Shown here piece by piece: positions 1 to 11,289 of a stretch of DNA of 64,000 nt. Every line of letters starts with the position of its first letter. The first letter of the stretch is position 1. The notes beneath the pieces were generated by a model. The model made no database searches. It saw only the letters and a program-made list of their open reading frames with translations, and was not told where the DNA came from. Source of the DNA: Diospyros lotus (lineage: Eukaryota > Streptophyta > Magnoliopsida > Ericales > Ebenaceae); contig NC_068339.1 in assembly GCF_014633365.1 (NCBI RefSeq), forward strand, positions 29,521,316 through 29,585,315, given 5' to 3'. Made by a program: the position numbers and the translations under genes.

Positions 1-640
1 ATTGGGGACGCTGACATTTTTGCCCAGGTATATACTTTTCATCACAATAGTAGCATAGTCCTCTTTCATGTCGCTCTTTCGCTTCTTGACATGTTATCCA
101 GCGAACAAGAAGGGTGTTAGTGTTAGTGGGTGGTTTCGGCTATAGTGGCGGTCGAAGGAGACTTGCAGTAGTGGTTGAATTATTTCTAGGGTTCACGATA
201 GGGGTTGTAGTGTGATAAGTGTTGGTAGTCTGCCTTTAGAGGGAGTTCCTTTCTTTAATGAAGCGTGCGACCCCTATAGTTTCAATAAAGGTCTTGGGTT
301 GTTTAACCTTTACATCGAGCCTAATATGATCTCGAAGGCCAATAATAAAACACCATTTTAAGAAGTTCTCCAGAAGGTCGTCAACTCAGTGAGACAACTG
401 TTTAAAGGTTTCTTAGTAGGACTACACAGTTTCAGTTTGTTTAAGCCGTGTGAGAGCTTCTAAAGGATCATCATAATCCATGGGTCCAAACTAATAGAGC
501 ACAAACTTCATGAATTCATCCCATGTGAGTGGTCCTTTAATTTTTGTGAACCACCTATGCCATTGTAAAGCTATCTCTTCCAAATGAAATGATACTAATT
601 GAACACGTTGATGGGGGGCAATTTCCACCCCGTAGGGTCT
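1..640 (-). pseudogene. Decayed Ty3/gypsy gag fragment
   Basis: Read on the minus strand, this stretch gives broken gag-type protein. A block with QWHRWF and WDEFMKF runs into a CCHC-like knuckle near the left edge (CYYCDEKY...GQKC, with Gln where the knuckle His is expected). Several stops interrupt the frame, including one after VLY and others in the linker. The style matches gag of plant Ty3 chromoviruses, where the protein packages element RNA. Pol would lie at lower coordinates, outside the window. The lineage is inferred from motif style only. Confidence 0.6.
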
Positions 641-960
641 TCACTTGCAAAAATAGGAAAATTGAGTTTGAGGTGAGTATGGATTCAATCATATGAGATG
701 TTGGAATGGTTATGATTTTAGGACTTGGATGGGTTGTGTGAGGTTTGATCGATGGAAAAAGGGTTCACTTCCAGGTGTGGAAGATGAGTAGAGGGGTTAA
801 TGCATATGGCTTGCAGTTCAGTAAGGCCCATCCGGACCAGGGTGCGATAGACAGGCCTGCATGTATTATACACTTCACATCTTTCTATAATTGTTATACA
901 TTTTAATTTTCCATATCTCATATTACCCTTACTAAGTCCCCAGACTCACCTCTATATTTT

Positions 961-1529
961 CCCACTAACCATATACAGATGGCTCGAGGACAAAGAAGGA
1001 AAAGGTAGTGCTGGTGGGCGAGACGCCAGTTGGCAGTGATCATGGACAGTGAGAATGTGGGTTAATCTCTTGTGTTAATTATGTAATATATCTGTTGTGT
1101 AATAACTATGAGTGACGATTATGGTTTGACTAGAAGTTGACTCAAATCAAGTTAAGGTTCCTGTTATGAGTAAACCCAGTGTGCGTTGGGAACTTGATCT
1201 GTCGGTGCTGGTCGAAATGTGAAATATGTTTAAACATGCTTGATTGTTGGAGTATTTTATCAAGGGTGTTGGTATTTATTTTATCTGTGTACGACAATTG
1301 GAATTATATTCTAAAGATCTAATTGGGCGCGAGACTCGAGTAAATTTTCGTGACTTATGTATTTTAACCCTAGTTCTCGACAATCGACGACGGCGAAGCC
1401 TGGACCCCACCCAGGGCGCCCATATTATTTTAATAATTTATGCTGGTAGGGCATAGTCGTCCTTCAAGATAGGCTATAGAGGTAACCGTAGGTTATGGTG
1501 ATACCCAGTAGTGGGGCTGAGGCGTCACA
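961..1529 (+). repeat. Probable LTR fragment ending in GGCGTCACA
   Basis: Non-coding. The right edge GTGGGGCTGAGGCGTCACA looks like a plant Ty3 LTR 3' end (GGGGCGT-ACA style). I could not find the left boundary or a target duplication. No gene seen. Confidence 0.3.
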
Positions 1530-1560
1530 TATACTCTCATCTGATTGAAAGCTACAAACC

Positions 1561-2107
1561 AAGGAGCACTTCCCATAAAATAGGAAATAACAATGTGGCT
1601 GTTATACCAATTCTCACAAGTATGAAAATAGGAAAACATAACAACTAAGAGCAACCCATTACTGCTCCAATTATTAACTAATTCATCAATAAAAAGAAAA
1701 CATCAACCAAACCATGCATGCTTACACGTTAAGAAGGAAATTTGTGGCCCCACCACCCATGTTGAATGAAACCGTAACACACCGTTATCCCCTCTCCATT
1801 TTCTTCAATTTCCATATCTATCCATTACCAGATTTCATATGCTCATCTTTTGATTTGTTCTTGAATTCTCTCTTTTTCTCTCTCTCTCTCTAGGAAAGGA
1901 TCCGAGAGATGGCAGTACCCTTTAGCAATAACAATCAGAGCTCTTTTGATTTGTTCTTTATTCTCAGTCTCTTTTTCCATTCACTATTTTCTTCCCAAAT
2001 TCTATCTTTTTTTTTTTTTTTCTTTTCTCTTCTCTATCTCCACCACACATCACTTAGAAAGCTGACGATCTCACAAAGAGTTTGAGGCCTTGCCCAGAAA
2101 TCAAAGC
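1561..2107. other. Gene-poor stretch, possible broken exon at its end
   Basis: It holds a CT microsatellite (about 1870-1893) followed by AG, then an ATG at 1909 opening a short pyrimidine-rich frame. The last 50 bases (from about 2058, after CACTTAG) read KADDLTKSLRPCPEIK before the LTR insertion at 2108. Across the target duplication the frame continues for about 12 codons at 14748. It may be a host exon split by the insertion or a piece of a copia RNase H end. I do not recognise it. Confidence 0.2.
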
Positions 2108-3143
2108 TGTAACACCCAGAACTTTTATAGAAGTGGTCCCTATTAAGATAAGATGGATTTAAGAAGGAATGGGTGGATTTCGGGCAAAATATAGTACTTT
2201 TTAGGAGGTTCCGGGCAAAAGCGTAATTCCTTAAAAATATTCGAAGATCAATTTGGAGCCAAGAATGGTACCCAAAAGTGCAAGGAACATTACAAAGAAT
2301 CCTTGGAAATGGAGGGATGGCATTTTGAGGGCCAAAGTGAGATTCTCAAGGTTACGAGGGGTGAAAGTGCAATTTATGAAAATTGTGCACAAAAACTATA
2401 AAAGCCAAAACTTAGCCATCATGAATACTAACAAAAAAAATCAGCAAATAGCCAATCCTAAATAGTCAAGTGTCCTTCCAAGTGGTATAATTTAATTGGC
2501 TAAAATCTCTATAAATTAAATCTAAGTTGCTCAAGAAGTCCAAAAGAAAATCAAGAAAGCTTTGAGGGGAAATTGGGTTGGGTTGAGAAGCTGTGAGGTG
2601 GGGAGTGAGATCTTGAGGAAGATGAGAAGGTTCTGCAAGAAAAACGAGTGTAATCAGTGAAGAAACGAAGGAGAATGAGAGGTTCATTGGAAAATTGATA
2701 GCCACCAAAAAACGCCCACAATCGCAAGAAAAATCAAAAGGTAAACCCAATTTCTCTACATAATCTTATAGAGTACTGAAAGATGAGTCCATAGGTTCAA
2801 ACGAAAGGCAAAATGGAGTTCGGATGAGGGAGATATAACCGATTTAAACGGTAACTCGAAAGTCCAACGAAAAGGCAACGGCGCTGCGAGTGGCCGCCCA
2901 TAACCACCCTTCTGGTGGTGTATGGTGGTGCATGAGGGGCACTCTTTTGCTAAATTTTTCCAGTTTTCAAGATCTTTTAATTTCCTACAATTCTGTATAA
3001 AAATATCTTAAGTTTATGCCTCGAATTTTGTATAACTGTAGTATAACCTAAACCCAAACCTTGTGAATAGTAACTTCGAAAGGTAAAAAACTAAGGTGAG
3101 TGGGTTATGCATGCTTTTTACTTCTTCTTGATCACTCAGGTTC

Positions 3144-3571
3144 TGGACAGTTCGAGCCCAATCTTGGTCGTCCCTCTGGCATGGCATGGCATCATTATGA
3201 CTTCCACTAGATATCCACGCAGTTGTCTCAGATCTCATCCTCATTAATGGCAGATCCCATCCACATTAATGAGGGTTCATCGCCACCATGCTGCCACATG
3301 GGAACCTCTATCGGCGCCAGATAGCCAGTTCCATCACCTGTAAGTGCACATTTCATGCATGCAGGAGGACATCTCCTCCTCCTATATCAACTAGCTCTCT
3401 TCAAAGCCAAGGTATGTTCTCACCTCTGACCTACTGATACATTGCCTCATCTTACTCTCTTACTCACTCAACCATCGGAGTGCTTGCAGGTGCCAGCCGC
3501 CCCTTGGACAGATCAGTAGTTAGAGCCCACACCCTGTCTCCTATCATCCCCCACTTGGTTAGGAAGGAACA
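3144..3571 (+). repeat. 5' LTR of the deleted Tat element
   Basis: It starts TGGACAGTTCGAGCCC and ends GGAAGGAACA, aligning throughout with 8662-9070 and with 38800-39274. The primer-binding site TGGTGCCCACCGTGGGGC follows at 3574-3591, and the related copy at 39277 has TGGCGCCCACCGTGGGGC. Confidence 0.85.
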
Positions 3572-3805
3572 TTTGGTGCCCACCGTGGGGCTCGGTAAAA
3601 CTTACCTACCCCATAAGTTCACTAAAGCCTTTCAAACCAACCTTCCCGTTGCCATACCATGGCATGAACTGGAAATGCCCATACCCAAGGATTAAGCGAG
3701 GACCACCACCACCTAGCTACCCGCACCCATTCCCGCATCGATCCACCCCCAGCCGATTGGATAACTAGGGTTATCGACACCATTTCTGGAGGTTTTACCA
3801 ACGAA

Positions 3806-3994
3806 GTGCCAAGCTCGGCACAGGAGCAATACCTTCATGCGGTCATAACAATAGATGTTACTAAGAAGAAACCAAGAAGAATGGCTCGACACCCTGTGAT
3901 TTGCTTCACAGACAAAGACTTCGAAGAAGTTGATCCACACCCCAGACCAAAGGCTAAGCTGAAGCCGGCAACAAGGTCATCTTGGAAGGCCTAA
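3806..3994 (+). pseudogene. Gag-pol junction remnant (Tat)
   Basis: The frame carries KKKPRRMARHPVICF and TDKDFEEVDPH, the linker just before the retropepsin in Tat polyproteins. The same block recurs at 39509 in the related element, where DDPMVISV follows. Here the frame ends before any protease active site and the sequence jumps within about 50 bp into integrase C-terminus, which marks a large internal deletion. Confidence 0.7.
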
Positions 3995-4044
3995 AAAAGT
4001 GACTCGACATCCCCAAGGGAGCATGACCAGAAGAACTTCTCATA

Positions 4045-4507
4045 GTGTTGTGGTCGTACCACACCACAGCTCAAACCTCGACTATGGAAACACCCTTTCG
4101 ACTCACCTACGGGTTAGAGGCCATGATCCCTGTAGAGATTAAAGAACCTAGCCCTAGGCAACAACATTTTCGTGAAGACACCAATGATGAAGAACAACGA
4201 GCCGACCTCGACCTCGTCCAGGAAATCCGAGACCAGGCCCAAATTAGCGAACAGGTCGTCAAACATAAAGCAGCTCAGAAATACAACAAAAGAGTTCATC
4301 CTAGACGATTTCAAGAAGGAGACTTAGACCTAAGGAAGATTGAAGGCCCAAGAAAAGAAGGCACAAGGAAAGCACGACACTAACTGGGAAGGCCCTTACA
4401 GAGTCACCAACAATCCCGGTAACGGAGCTTACCACTTGGTCGAACTCCCAGGAAGACCCCCGCTCAAGTCATGGAATGCGGCTAGCCTACGGAGATATTA
4501 TAGCTAA
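4045..4507 (+). pseudogene. Integrase C-terminus remnant (Tat)
   Basis: The frame from 4045 to 4383 reads LWSYHTTAQTSTMETPFRL and later YNKRVHPRRF and GDLDLRK, the end of the integrase core and the start of its C-terminal domain. After a frameshift near 4380 the next frame continues NWEGPYRV to WNAASLRRYYS and a stop at 4505-4507. This is the usual Tat integrase end. The catalytic DDE core is missing, so no activity is possible. Confidence 0.8.
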
Positions 4508-4519
4508 GCAACTATTTCT

Positions 4520-6240
4520 TTATCTCAAGCTTCCTCGATTTAGCCCCGGCCTCGAGTAACCTCGGCTACTGATGAGAATCATGGAGGGCCGACTAACAAT
4601 GATGCAATTGGACAAGTCAACCTCGTCAACCATGTCAAAATTGGATGATTGACAAGATTTGCGCATAAAAAGGAATGGTTATTGATTGATTGGTTGATTG
4701 CAAGATTTGGGAGCATGATTGATTGATTGATTAGTTGATTGATTGACAAGATTTGAGAGCATAAAAAGGAATGGATGATTGATTGATTACCTGATTGATT
4801 GATTGAAAAGATCTGGGAATATAAAAGGAATGATTGATTGATTGACCAGATCTAGTTATTTATTTATTTTCTATGTAATTTAGGATTTTTATTAATTTCC
4901 ATGTAGAATTAGGATTTAATTATTTGCCTATTTAAAGGATTTTCCATTGTAAACATTAGATAGAAATTATTATAAATTTTTGAATTTGAGAGATTTATCT
5001 CTTTTATCTTGTTCTTCAATTAACTAATCAATCAATCAATCATGCGCTCAAATCTTGCAATCAATCAATAACCATTCCTTTTTATGCGCAAATCTTGTCA
5101 ATCATCCAATTCTAACATGGTTGACGAGGTTGACTTGTCTGATTGCATCATTGTTAGTCGGCCCTCCATGATTCTCATCATTTGACTTGTCCGATTGCAT
5201 TATTGTTAGTCGGCCCTCCATGATTCTCATCATTATCATGGAGGGCCGACTAACAATGATGCAATCGGATAAGTCAATCTCGTCAACCATGTCGAAATTG
5301 GATGATTGACAAGATTTGCGCATAAAAAAGAATGGTTATTGATTGATTGGTTGATTGCAAGATTTGGGCGCATGATTGATTAGTTAATTGATTGATAAGA
5401 TTTGAGAGCATAAAAAGGAATGGATGATTGATTGATTACCTGATTGATTGATTAAAAAGATCTGGGAATATAAAAGGAATGATTGATTGATTGACCATAT
5501 CTAGTTATTTATTTATTTTCTATGTAATTTAGGATTTTTATTAATTTCCATGTAGAATTAGGATTTAATTATTTGCCTATTTAAAGGCTTTTCCATTGTA
5601 AACATTAGATAGAAATTATTATGAATTTTTGAATTTGAGAGATTTATCTCTCAAATCTTGTCAATCAATTAACTAATCAATCAATCAATCATGCACCCAA
5701 ATCTTGCAATCAACCAATCAATCAATAACCATTCCTTTTTATGAGCAAATCTTGTCAATCATCCAATTCCGACATGGTTGACGAGGTTGACTTGTCCAAT
5801 TGCATCATTGTTAGTCGGCCCTCCATGATTCTCATCAGCTACTCTCCTTAAAGTTAGCCTTGTATCAAATAGGCATTGGCAGACCTCGAGGTTCCTTGGT
5901 CTAGCCTCGACCTAGAGTAACCTCAACCACTCTCCTTGAAGTTAGTCTTGTATCAAACAGGCATTGGCAGACCTCGAGCTTCCTCGGTCTAGCCCCGGCT
6001 TTGAGTAACCTCAGCCACTCTCTCTAAAGATAGCCTTGTATAGAACATGTATTAGCAGACCTCGAGCTTTCTTGATCTAGAACCTCAGCCACTCTACCTG
6101 AATTTAGCCTTGTATCAAACAGGTATTGACAAACCTCGAGCTTCCTCGATCTAGCCCCGGCCTTGAGTAACCTCGGCCACTCTACCCGAAGATAGTCTTG
6201 TATTAAACAAGCATAGAATAAATAGATCTTGGGTCACCTC
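4520..6240 (+). repeat. 88-bp tandem repeat in the element 3' region
   Basis: Units start AGACCTCGAG and include CCTCGGCCACTCT and CTTGTATCAAACAGGC. Unit starts at 5881, 5969 and 6057 are exactly 88 bp apart, and the next (6131) is 14 bp shorter. The first partial unit (4520-4569) is separated from the rest by the insertion at 4570-5837. About four and a half units in all. Confidence 0.8.
4570..5837. mobile_element. Fold-back element, two inverted-repeat units in tandem
   Basis: It begins TGATGAGAATCATGGAGGGC and ends with the reverse complement of that, flanked by a perfect 5-bp duplication GCTAC (4565-4569 and 5838-5842). It sits inside an 88-bp repeat unit that reads through when the insert is removed. 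Unit A is 4570-5180. A 52-bp copy of its right end follows (5181-5232), then unit B (5233-5837). Each unit has inverted arms of roughly 150-200 bp, rich in ATTGATTGATTG, around a core with an LTR-promoter-like tract. No coding sequence. The TG...CA ends with a 5-bp duplication fit an LTR-type integrase, while the long inverted arms fit a fold-back element. Confidence 0.7.
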
Positions 6241-6323
6241 GGACTCACTCGACTAGCTAAATATAAGGTACCCAAGAATTTTTCATTTTATTACTCGTAA
6301 CTCATTCAATACAAGTATTCACA

Positions 6324-8400
6324 AGACCTCGAGCCCGCCTTGGTCCCCTATTTGCAATGCTTCGGACCTAGGTTGACGAGGTCCATCATAGGACCTTGAG
6401 CCCGCCTCGGTCCCCTATTTTCAGTGATGCGGACCTAGGTCGACTCGGTCTATCACAAGACCTCGAGCCGGCCTCGGTCTCTGACTTGTAGTGCTTCGGA
6501 CTTAGGTTGATGTGGTCCGTCATAGGACCTCGAGCTCTCCTCGGTCCTCCTTTTGCAGTGCTCCGGAACTAGGTCGACGTGGCCCATCACAGGACCTTGA
6601 GCCCGCCTTTGTCCTCCTTTTACTGTGCTCCTGACCTAGGTCAACGCTGTCCGTCACGGGACCTCGAGCCTGCCTTTTTTGTTATGCTCTGGACCTAGGT
6701 CGACGTGGTCCATCACAAGAGCTTGAGCGCTCCTCGGTCCTTCCTTTACTGTGCTTTGGACCTAGGTTGACGCGGTCCGTCATAGGACCTCGAGCTCACC
6801 TCGGTTCTCCCTTTACTATGCTCCGAACCTAGGTCGACATTGTCCATCATAGGACCTCAAGCCCGCCTCGGTCCCCCTATTGTAGTGCTCTGGACCTAGG
6901 TCGACGCGGTCTATCATAGGACCTCGAGCCCACCTCGGTTCTCCTTTTGTAGTGCTCCGGACTTAGGTCGACGCGGTCTGTCACAGAACCTTGAGCCCGC
7001 CTCGATCCTCTCTTTGTAGTGCTCTGAACCTAGGTCGACGCGGTCCATCACGGGACCTCGAGCCCACCTCGGTCCTCCTTTTGCAGTGTTCTGGACCTAG
7101 GTCAATGCGGTCCAACAAAGGACCTCGAGCCTGCCTCGGTCCCTCTTTTGGAGTGCTCCAAACCTAGGTCGACACGGTCTGTCACAGGACCTCGAGCCCA
7201 CCTCGATCCTCCTTTTACAGTGCTTAGGACCTAGGTTGACCCGGTCTGTCACAGGACCTCGAGCTCACCTCAGTCCTCCTTTTACAGTGCTTCGAACCTA
7301 GGTCGACGCTGTTCGTCACAGGACCTCGAGCTCACGTCGGTCCTACTTTTACAGTGCTCCTAACCTAGGTTGACGCAGTTTGTTATAGGACCTCAAGCCT
7401 ACCTCAATCCTTCTTTTGCAGTGCTTCGGACCTAGGTCGACGCGATCTGTCACAGGACCTCGAGCTTGTCTCAATCCTCCTTTTGTAGTGCTCTAGACCT
7501 AGGTCGATGCGTTCCGTCACAGGACCTCGAGCCCGTCTCGGTCCTCCTTTTGCAGTGCTCGAGACCTAGGTTGACGCAGTCTGTCACAAGACCTCACGCC
7601 CGCCTTAGTCCTCCTTTTGCAGTGCTTTGGACCTAGGTTGACATTGTCCGTCACAGGACCTCGAGCCCGCGTCTGTCCTCCTTTTGTAGTGCTCCGAACC
7701 TAGGTCGACGCGGTCTGTCATAGGACCTCGAGCCTACCTTGGTCCTTCTTTTGCAGTGCTACGGACCTAGGTCGATGCAATCCGTCACAGGACCTCGAGC
7801 TCGCCTCGGTCCTCCTTTTACAATGCTCCGAATCTAGATTGACCCGGTCCGTCACAAGATATCGAGCCTGTCTCAGTCCTCATTTTGCAGTGCTTTGGAC
7901 CTAGGTCGATGCAGTCCATCACAAGACCTCGAGCCTGCCTCGGTCCTTCCTTTATTGTGCTCCAAACATAGGTTGATGCAGTCCTCCATAGGACCTCGAG
8001 CCCGTCTCGGTCCTTACTTTATTGTGCTCCACACTTAGGTCGATGCGGTCCGCCATAGAACCTTGAGCCCGCCTCAATCCTTCCTTTACAATGATCCAGA
8101 CCAAGGTCGATGCGGTTCGTCACAAGACCTTGAGCTCGCCTCGGTCCCTCATTTGTAGTACTCAAGACCTAGGTCGACGCGATCCGTCACAAGACCTTGA
8201 GCCTGCCTCAGTCTCCCCTTTGCAGTGCTCCGGACCTAAGTCAATGCAATCCGTCACAGGACCTCGAGCCCGCCTCCATCTCCCATTTACAGTGCTCTGG
8301 ACATAGGTTTACGTGGTTCGTCACAAGACCTCAAACCTGCCTCGGTCTCCCATTTACAGTGCTTTAGACCTAAGTCGATGCGGTCTGCTTAAGACTTCGA
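6324..8400 (+). repeat. 67-bp tandem array, about 31 copies
   Basis: Units run GGACCTCGAGCCCGCCTCGG, a T-rich middle, then GGACCTAGGTCGACGCGGTC and a CGTCACA end. Starts at 6324, 6391, 6919, 6986 and 7053 fit a strict 67-bp period. Copies diverge mostly by transitions. From 8401 to 8600 the array decays into longer, irregular units with the same GACCTCGAG word. The array is in the 3' untranslated part of the Tat element. Confidence 0.9.
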
Positions 8401-8661
8401 GTTACCTCGGTCCTCTATCAGCCGCGATCGAGACCCAGACCGACGTGGTCCACAGGACCTCGAGTCTACCTCGGTTTGATTCCAAAGTCGTGCCTTGTAT
8501 TTGACAGGCATGTCGGACCTCGAGTCTACCTTGGTTCGACTTTCGAGTCCACCTCGGCCCTATCTGGTCGTGCCTTGTATTAGACAACCATGCCAGATCG
8601 TCTAGACTTTCCCTTCTCTAGCTTGAACGCTCGTTACTTGAGCATTCGACCTGGGGGGCTG

Positions 8662-9070
8662 TGGACCGTTCGAGCCCAATCTCGACTCTCCCCTTAGGCC
8701 CAATCTTGGTTCTCTCTCTGGACCTAGCCTTGGCCCAACGCCAGCCTGCCATGACATCATTATGACGGATCTCATCCACATTAATGAGGGTCCCGTCGCC
8801 ACCATGTTGCCACTTGGGAACCTCCACCAGCGCCGAATAGCCAGTCCCATCACCTACAAGCGCACGTCTCATGCATGCAGGAAGACATCTCCTCATTCTA
8901 TATCAACCAGCTCTCTTTAGAGCCAAGGTATGTTCTCACCTCTGACCTACTGATACATTGCCTCATCTTACTCTCTTACTCACTCGACCGTCGGAGTGCT
9001 TGTAGGTGCCAGCCGCCCCCCGAACAGATTAGTCACCTCCAATCGTCCCTCTCTTGGTCAGGAAGGAACA
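8662..9070 (+). repeat. 3' LTR of the deleted Tat element
   Basis: It starts TGGACCGTTCGAGCCC after a polypurine-like CTGGGGGGC and ends GGAAGGAACA. It is collinear with 3144-3571. Confidence 0.85.
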
Positions 9071-11289
9071 GGTTCATTTGTGGATGGTTTGTTGCTTACG
9101 TCTTATGTTTCCTTTGTTTCCAATATATTCTTTCTACTTGGTTGCATCGGTTTGAACACGATAGCTTTTGTGCGTGACTTATGGTTTGTATATCATATTT
9201 CTCCTGCTTTGTCATACAACATGTCATGGTTGATGGCTTATGTAACACCCCACTTTCTCGGGCATATTATAAACTTAAGAAATTTGAGATATATATATTT
9301 TTTTCCTTAAGAACAATCTCAACATCATATTAATTCCCAAACTTTCCATTTACCTACCTAGCATCATACATCATAAATGTTAGGCTAGGTATTCACCAAT
9401 AGTGGAAGCATGAATCGAACCTAAGTATACATCAAACCATATTAATAATACGTGATCGCTCCGGACATATTCCATAACACAAGACTGTTCATTAACAAAG
9501 CATAAGTTTTTCAACATGACTTGAAACCTAACATCACATAACCAAATCTTCATAAATAAGCAGAACATCGTATTTACATGTAGAATCCATCGGCCACGTC
9601 ATCACGTGCCTTGAACCTTAACTTTATCATTAACCTTAAGTAAGGTTATACGTCATCATTCCTCAAAATGTTTAGATTTCAAAGTAGTAGAACTTAAACA
9701 CATGGGCTACATAACATTCAATCATTTCATCTTACACTTTGCTAAGTGTCATATCATGCCTCATTCATCCTCGTTTCTACTACAATCTCCATCTAGGACG
9801 TTTGAATATTCTAGGGGCAAAGCCAAAGTTAGATGATGAATCATCTAAGTAAGGGTACATAAACATATTTCGTGCATGAATGCAAAATACAACATAACAT
9901 CATTCCTTTCGTTTGAGTCAATCGCACCCAACTAATACTCTCCATTTTAATAGCCTCCTTATTAGGTCGAGGTGTATGGGTGAACCCTTGGCAGAGTAGC
10001 AGCGCTAGTCCATAATCCCAAACCCTTATGCGTGGCATGATCAATAATATTATCGTGAACTTATGCATAATTCATCATCAATACATGTAAATGCACTACA
10101 CATGATGCGTAACTTAACATAGAATGCCAATATAATAAAATCATTTGCATAAAATTGGTTTTGGGTTGAAACACTTATCTTTTTCACTAAGTTTAGAACA
10201 TCTCGTAAAATGTGCATCATCTCAATTTGCGTGTCTGACCTCGATTATCGTGTATAACCTCGATTTTTGCATAAATCACTTCACCTTAAGCCTCAATGAT
10301 CCCTAGACACTATATTTATTTCAAAGGAACATAAATATCTATTTTTCATAATTTTTTCATGATTTCTTCTATTTTTCTATATTTTCTCTCTAAAGTTCCA
10401 AATAAATACCTCTTTAACTATTTTCTCCAACCTTTTTCCACAAAAAATTTTCATATTCTAAGAACTTCAAAGGAAAATTCTAGAACTTACCTTAAAGCAT
10501 CATTTGCATGCAAAACAAGGCTGATCATTGCGGAAACTAAGACATCTGGAAGGCAAACATCAAAACTTTTTGCACAAACCCTCATAACTTATTTTTCTCT
10601 TTTCTCTAACATTTTTTTCAAATTTTTTGGACTTCCCACATACCCCCACGCGCTAGGGTGAAGACCAGCGTGTGTTGGCCACTCGCCAATCATCTTTTCT
10701 GGTGACGGCTAGCCAACGATGCTGGTTCTTTCCACCAGCTTCTTCCTCTCTTCCAGTCGATCCATTTGCTAGCTGTTGAAGCTTGAACGGAGCATCGAAG
10801 ACCCTTCAACGGATTAGCCAAAGCTTTGGCTTGGTCGTCCACCTCCTAACTCCGGTAAGGCTTCGAATCGCCATCAAACCATCACCAAAATGCCTCAAAT
10901 TGCACAGAAATCATCCTTACCTCACGGGCAACAAAAGCCCTTTATTTTGGTCTCTCAATTTGTTCAAAATCGCAGCCGATTTGAAGCTCCAAACTTTCCC
11001 AGTTCAGCCACCATGAACACCTATTTATAGGCCATTTCGATCCTTTAAAAGCCCGAGATCGACCAACCCATGCTCCTTAGAGCATAAACCGACCTCAAAT
11101 TGCCCTCAAACGAGCCTCACTCGACCACAAAAGTGAAAGTAAAGCAAGATTGTTATGGGACAAGTAGTATAGTTCAAAAATTTTAAACCTTGCCCCGATC
11201 TTGGCGATTGGATCAACGTCGAAATTAAATCATTCATATACAAATAAAATAAATCTAACCTTTAGATTTTTGAGTCGTTCATGGATTCG

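Larger units (their letters stand above)
3144..9070 (+). mobile_element. Deleted Tat-lineage Ty3 retrotransposon with target duplication
   Basis: A 5.9-kb element flanked by a perfect 5-bp duplication GGTTC (3139-3143 and 9071-9075). LTRs lie at 3144-3571 and 8662-9070. The internal part starts with a primer site and keeps only a scrap of protease linker and the integrase C-terminus, so reverse transcriptase, RNase H and the integrase core are deleted. The 3' untranslated part (about 4508-8661) is much longer than the coding remnant and is almost entirely tandem repeats. The element at 38800-41323 is of the same family. It could only move if helped by a complete relative. Confidence 0.85.

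Noticed and set aside
6324..8400. CRISPR-like regular repeats
   Set aside because: The 67-bp units are contiguous tandem repeats without unique spacers, in a plant retrotransposon.
8602..9310. Short frames on both strands around the 3' LTR
   Set aside because: They overlap the LTR and its flank without recognisable domains.
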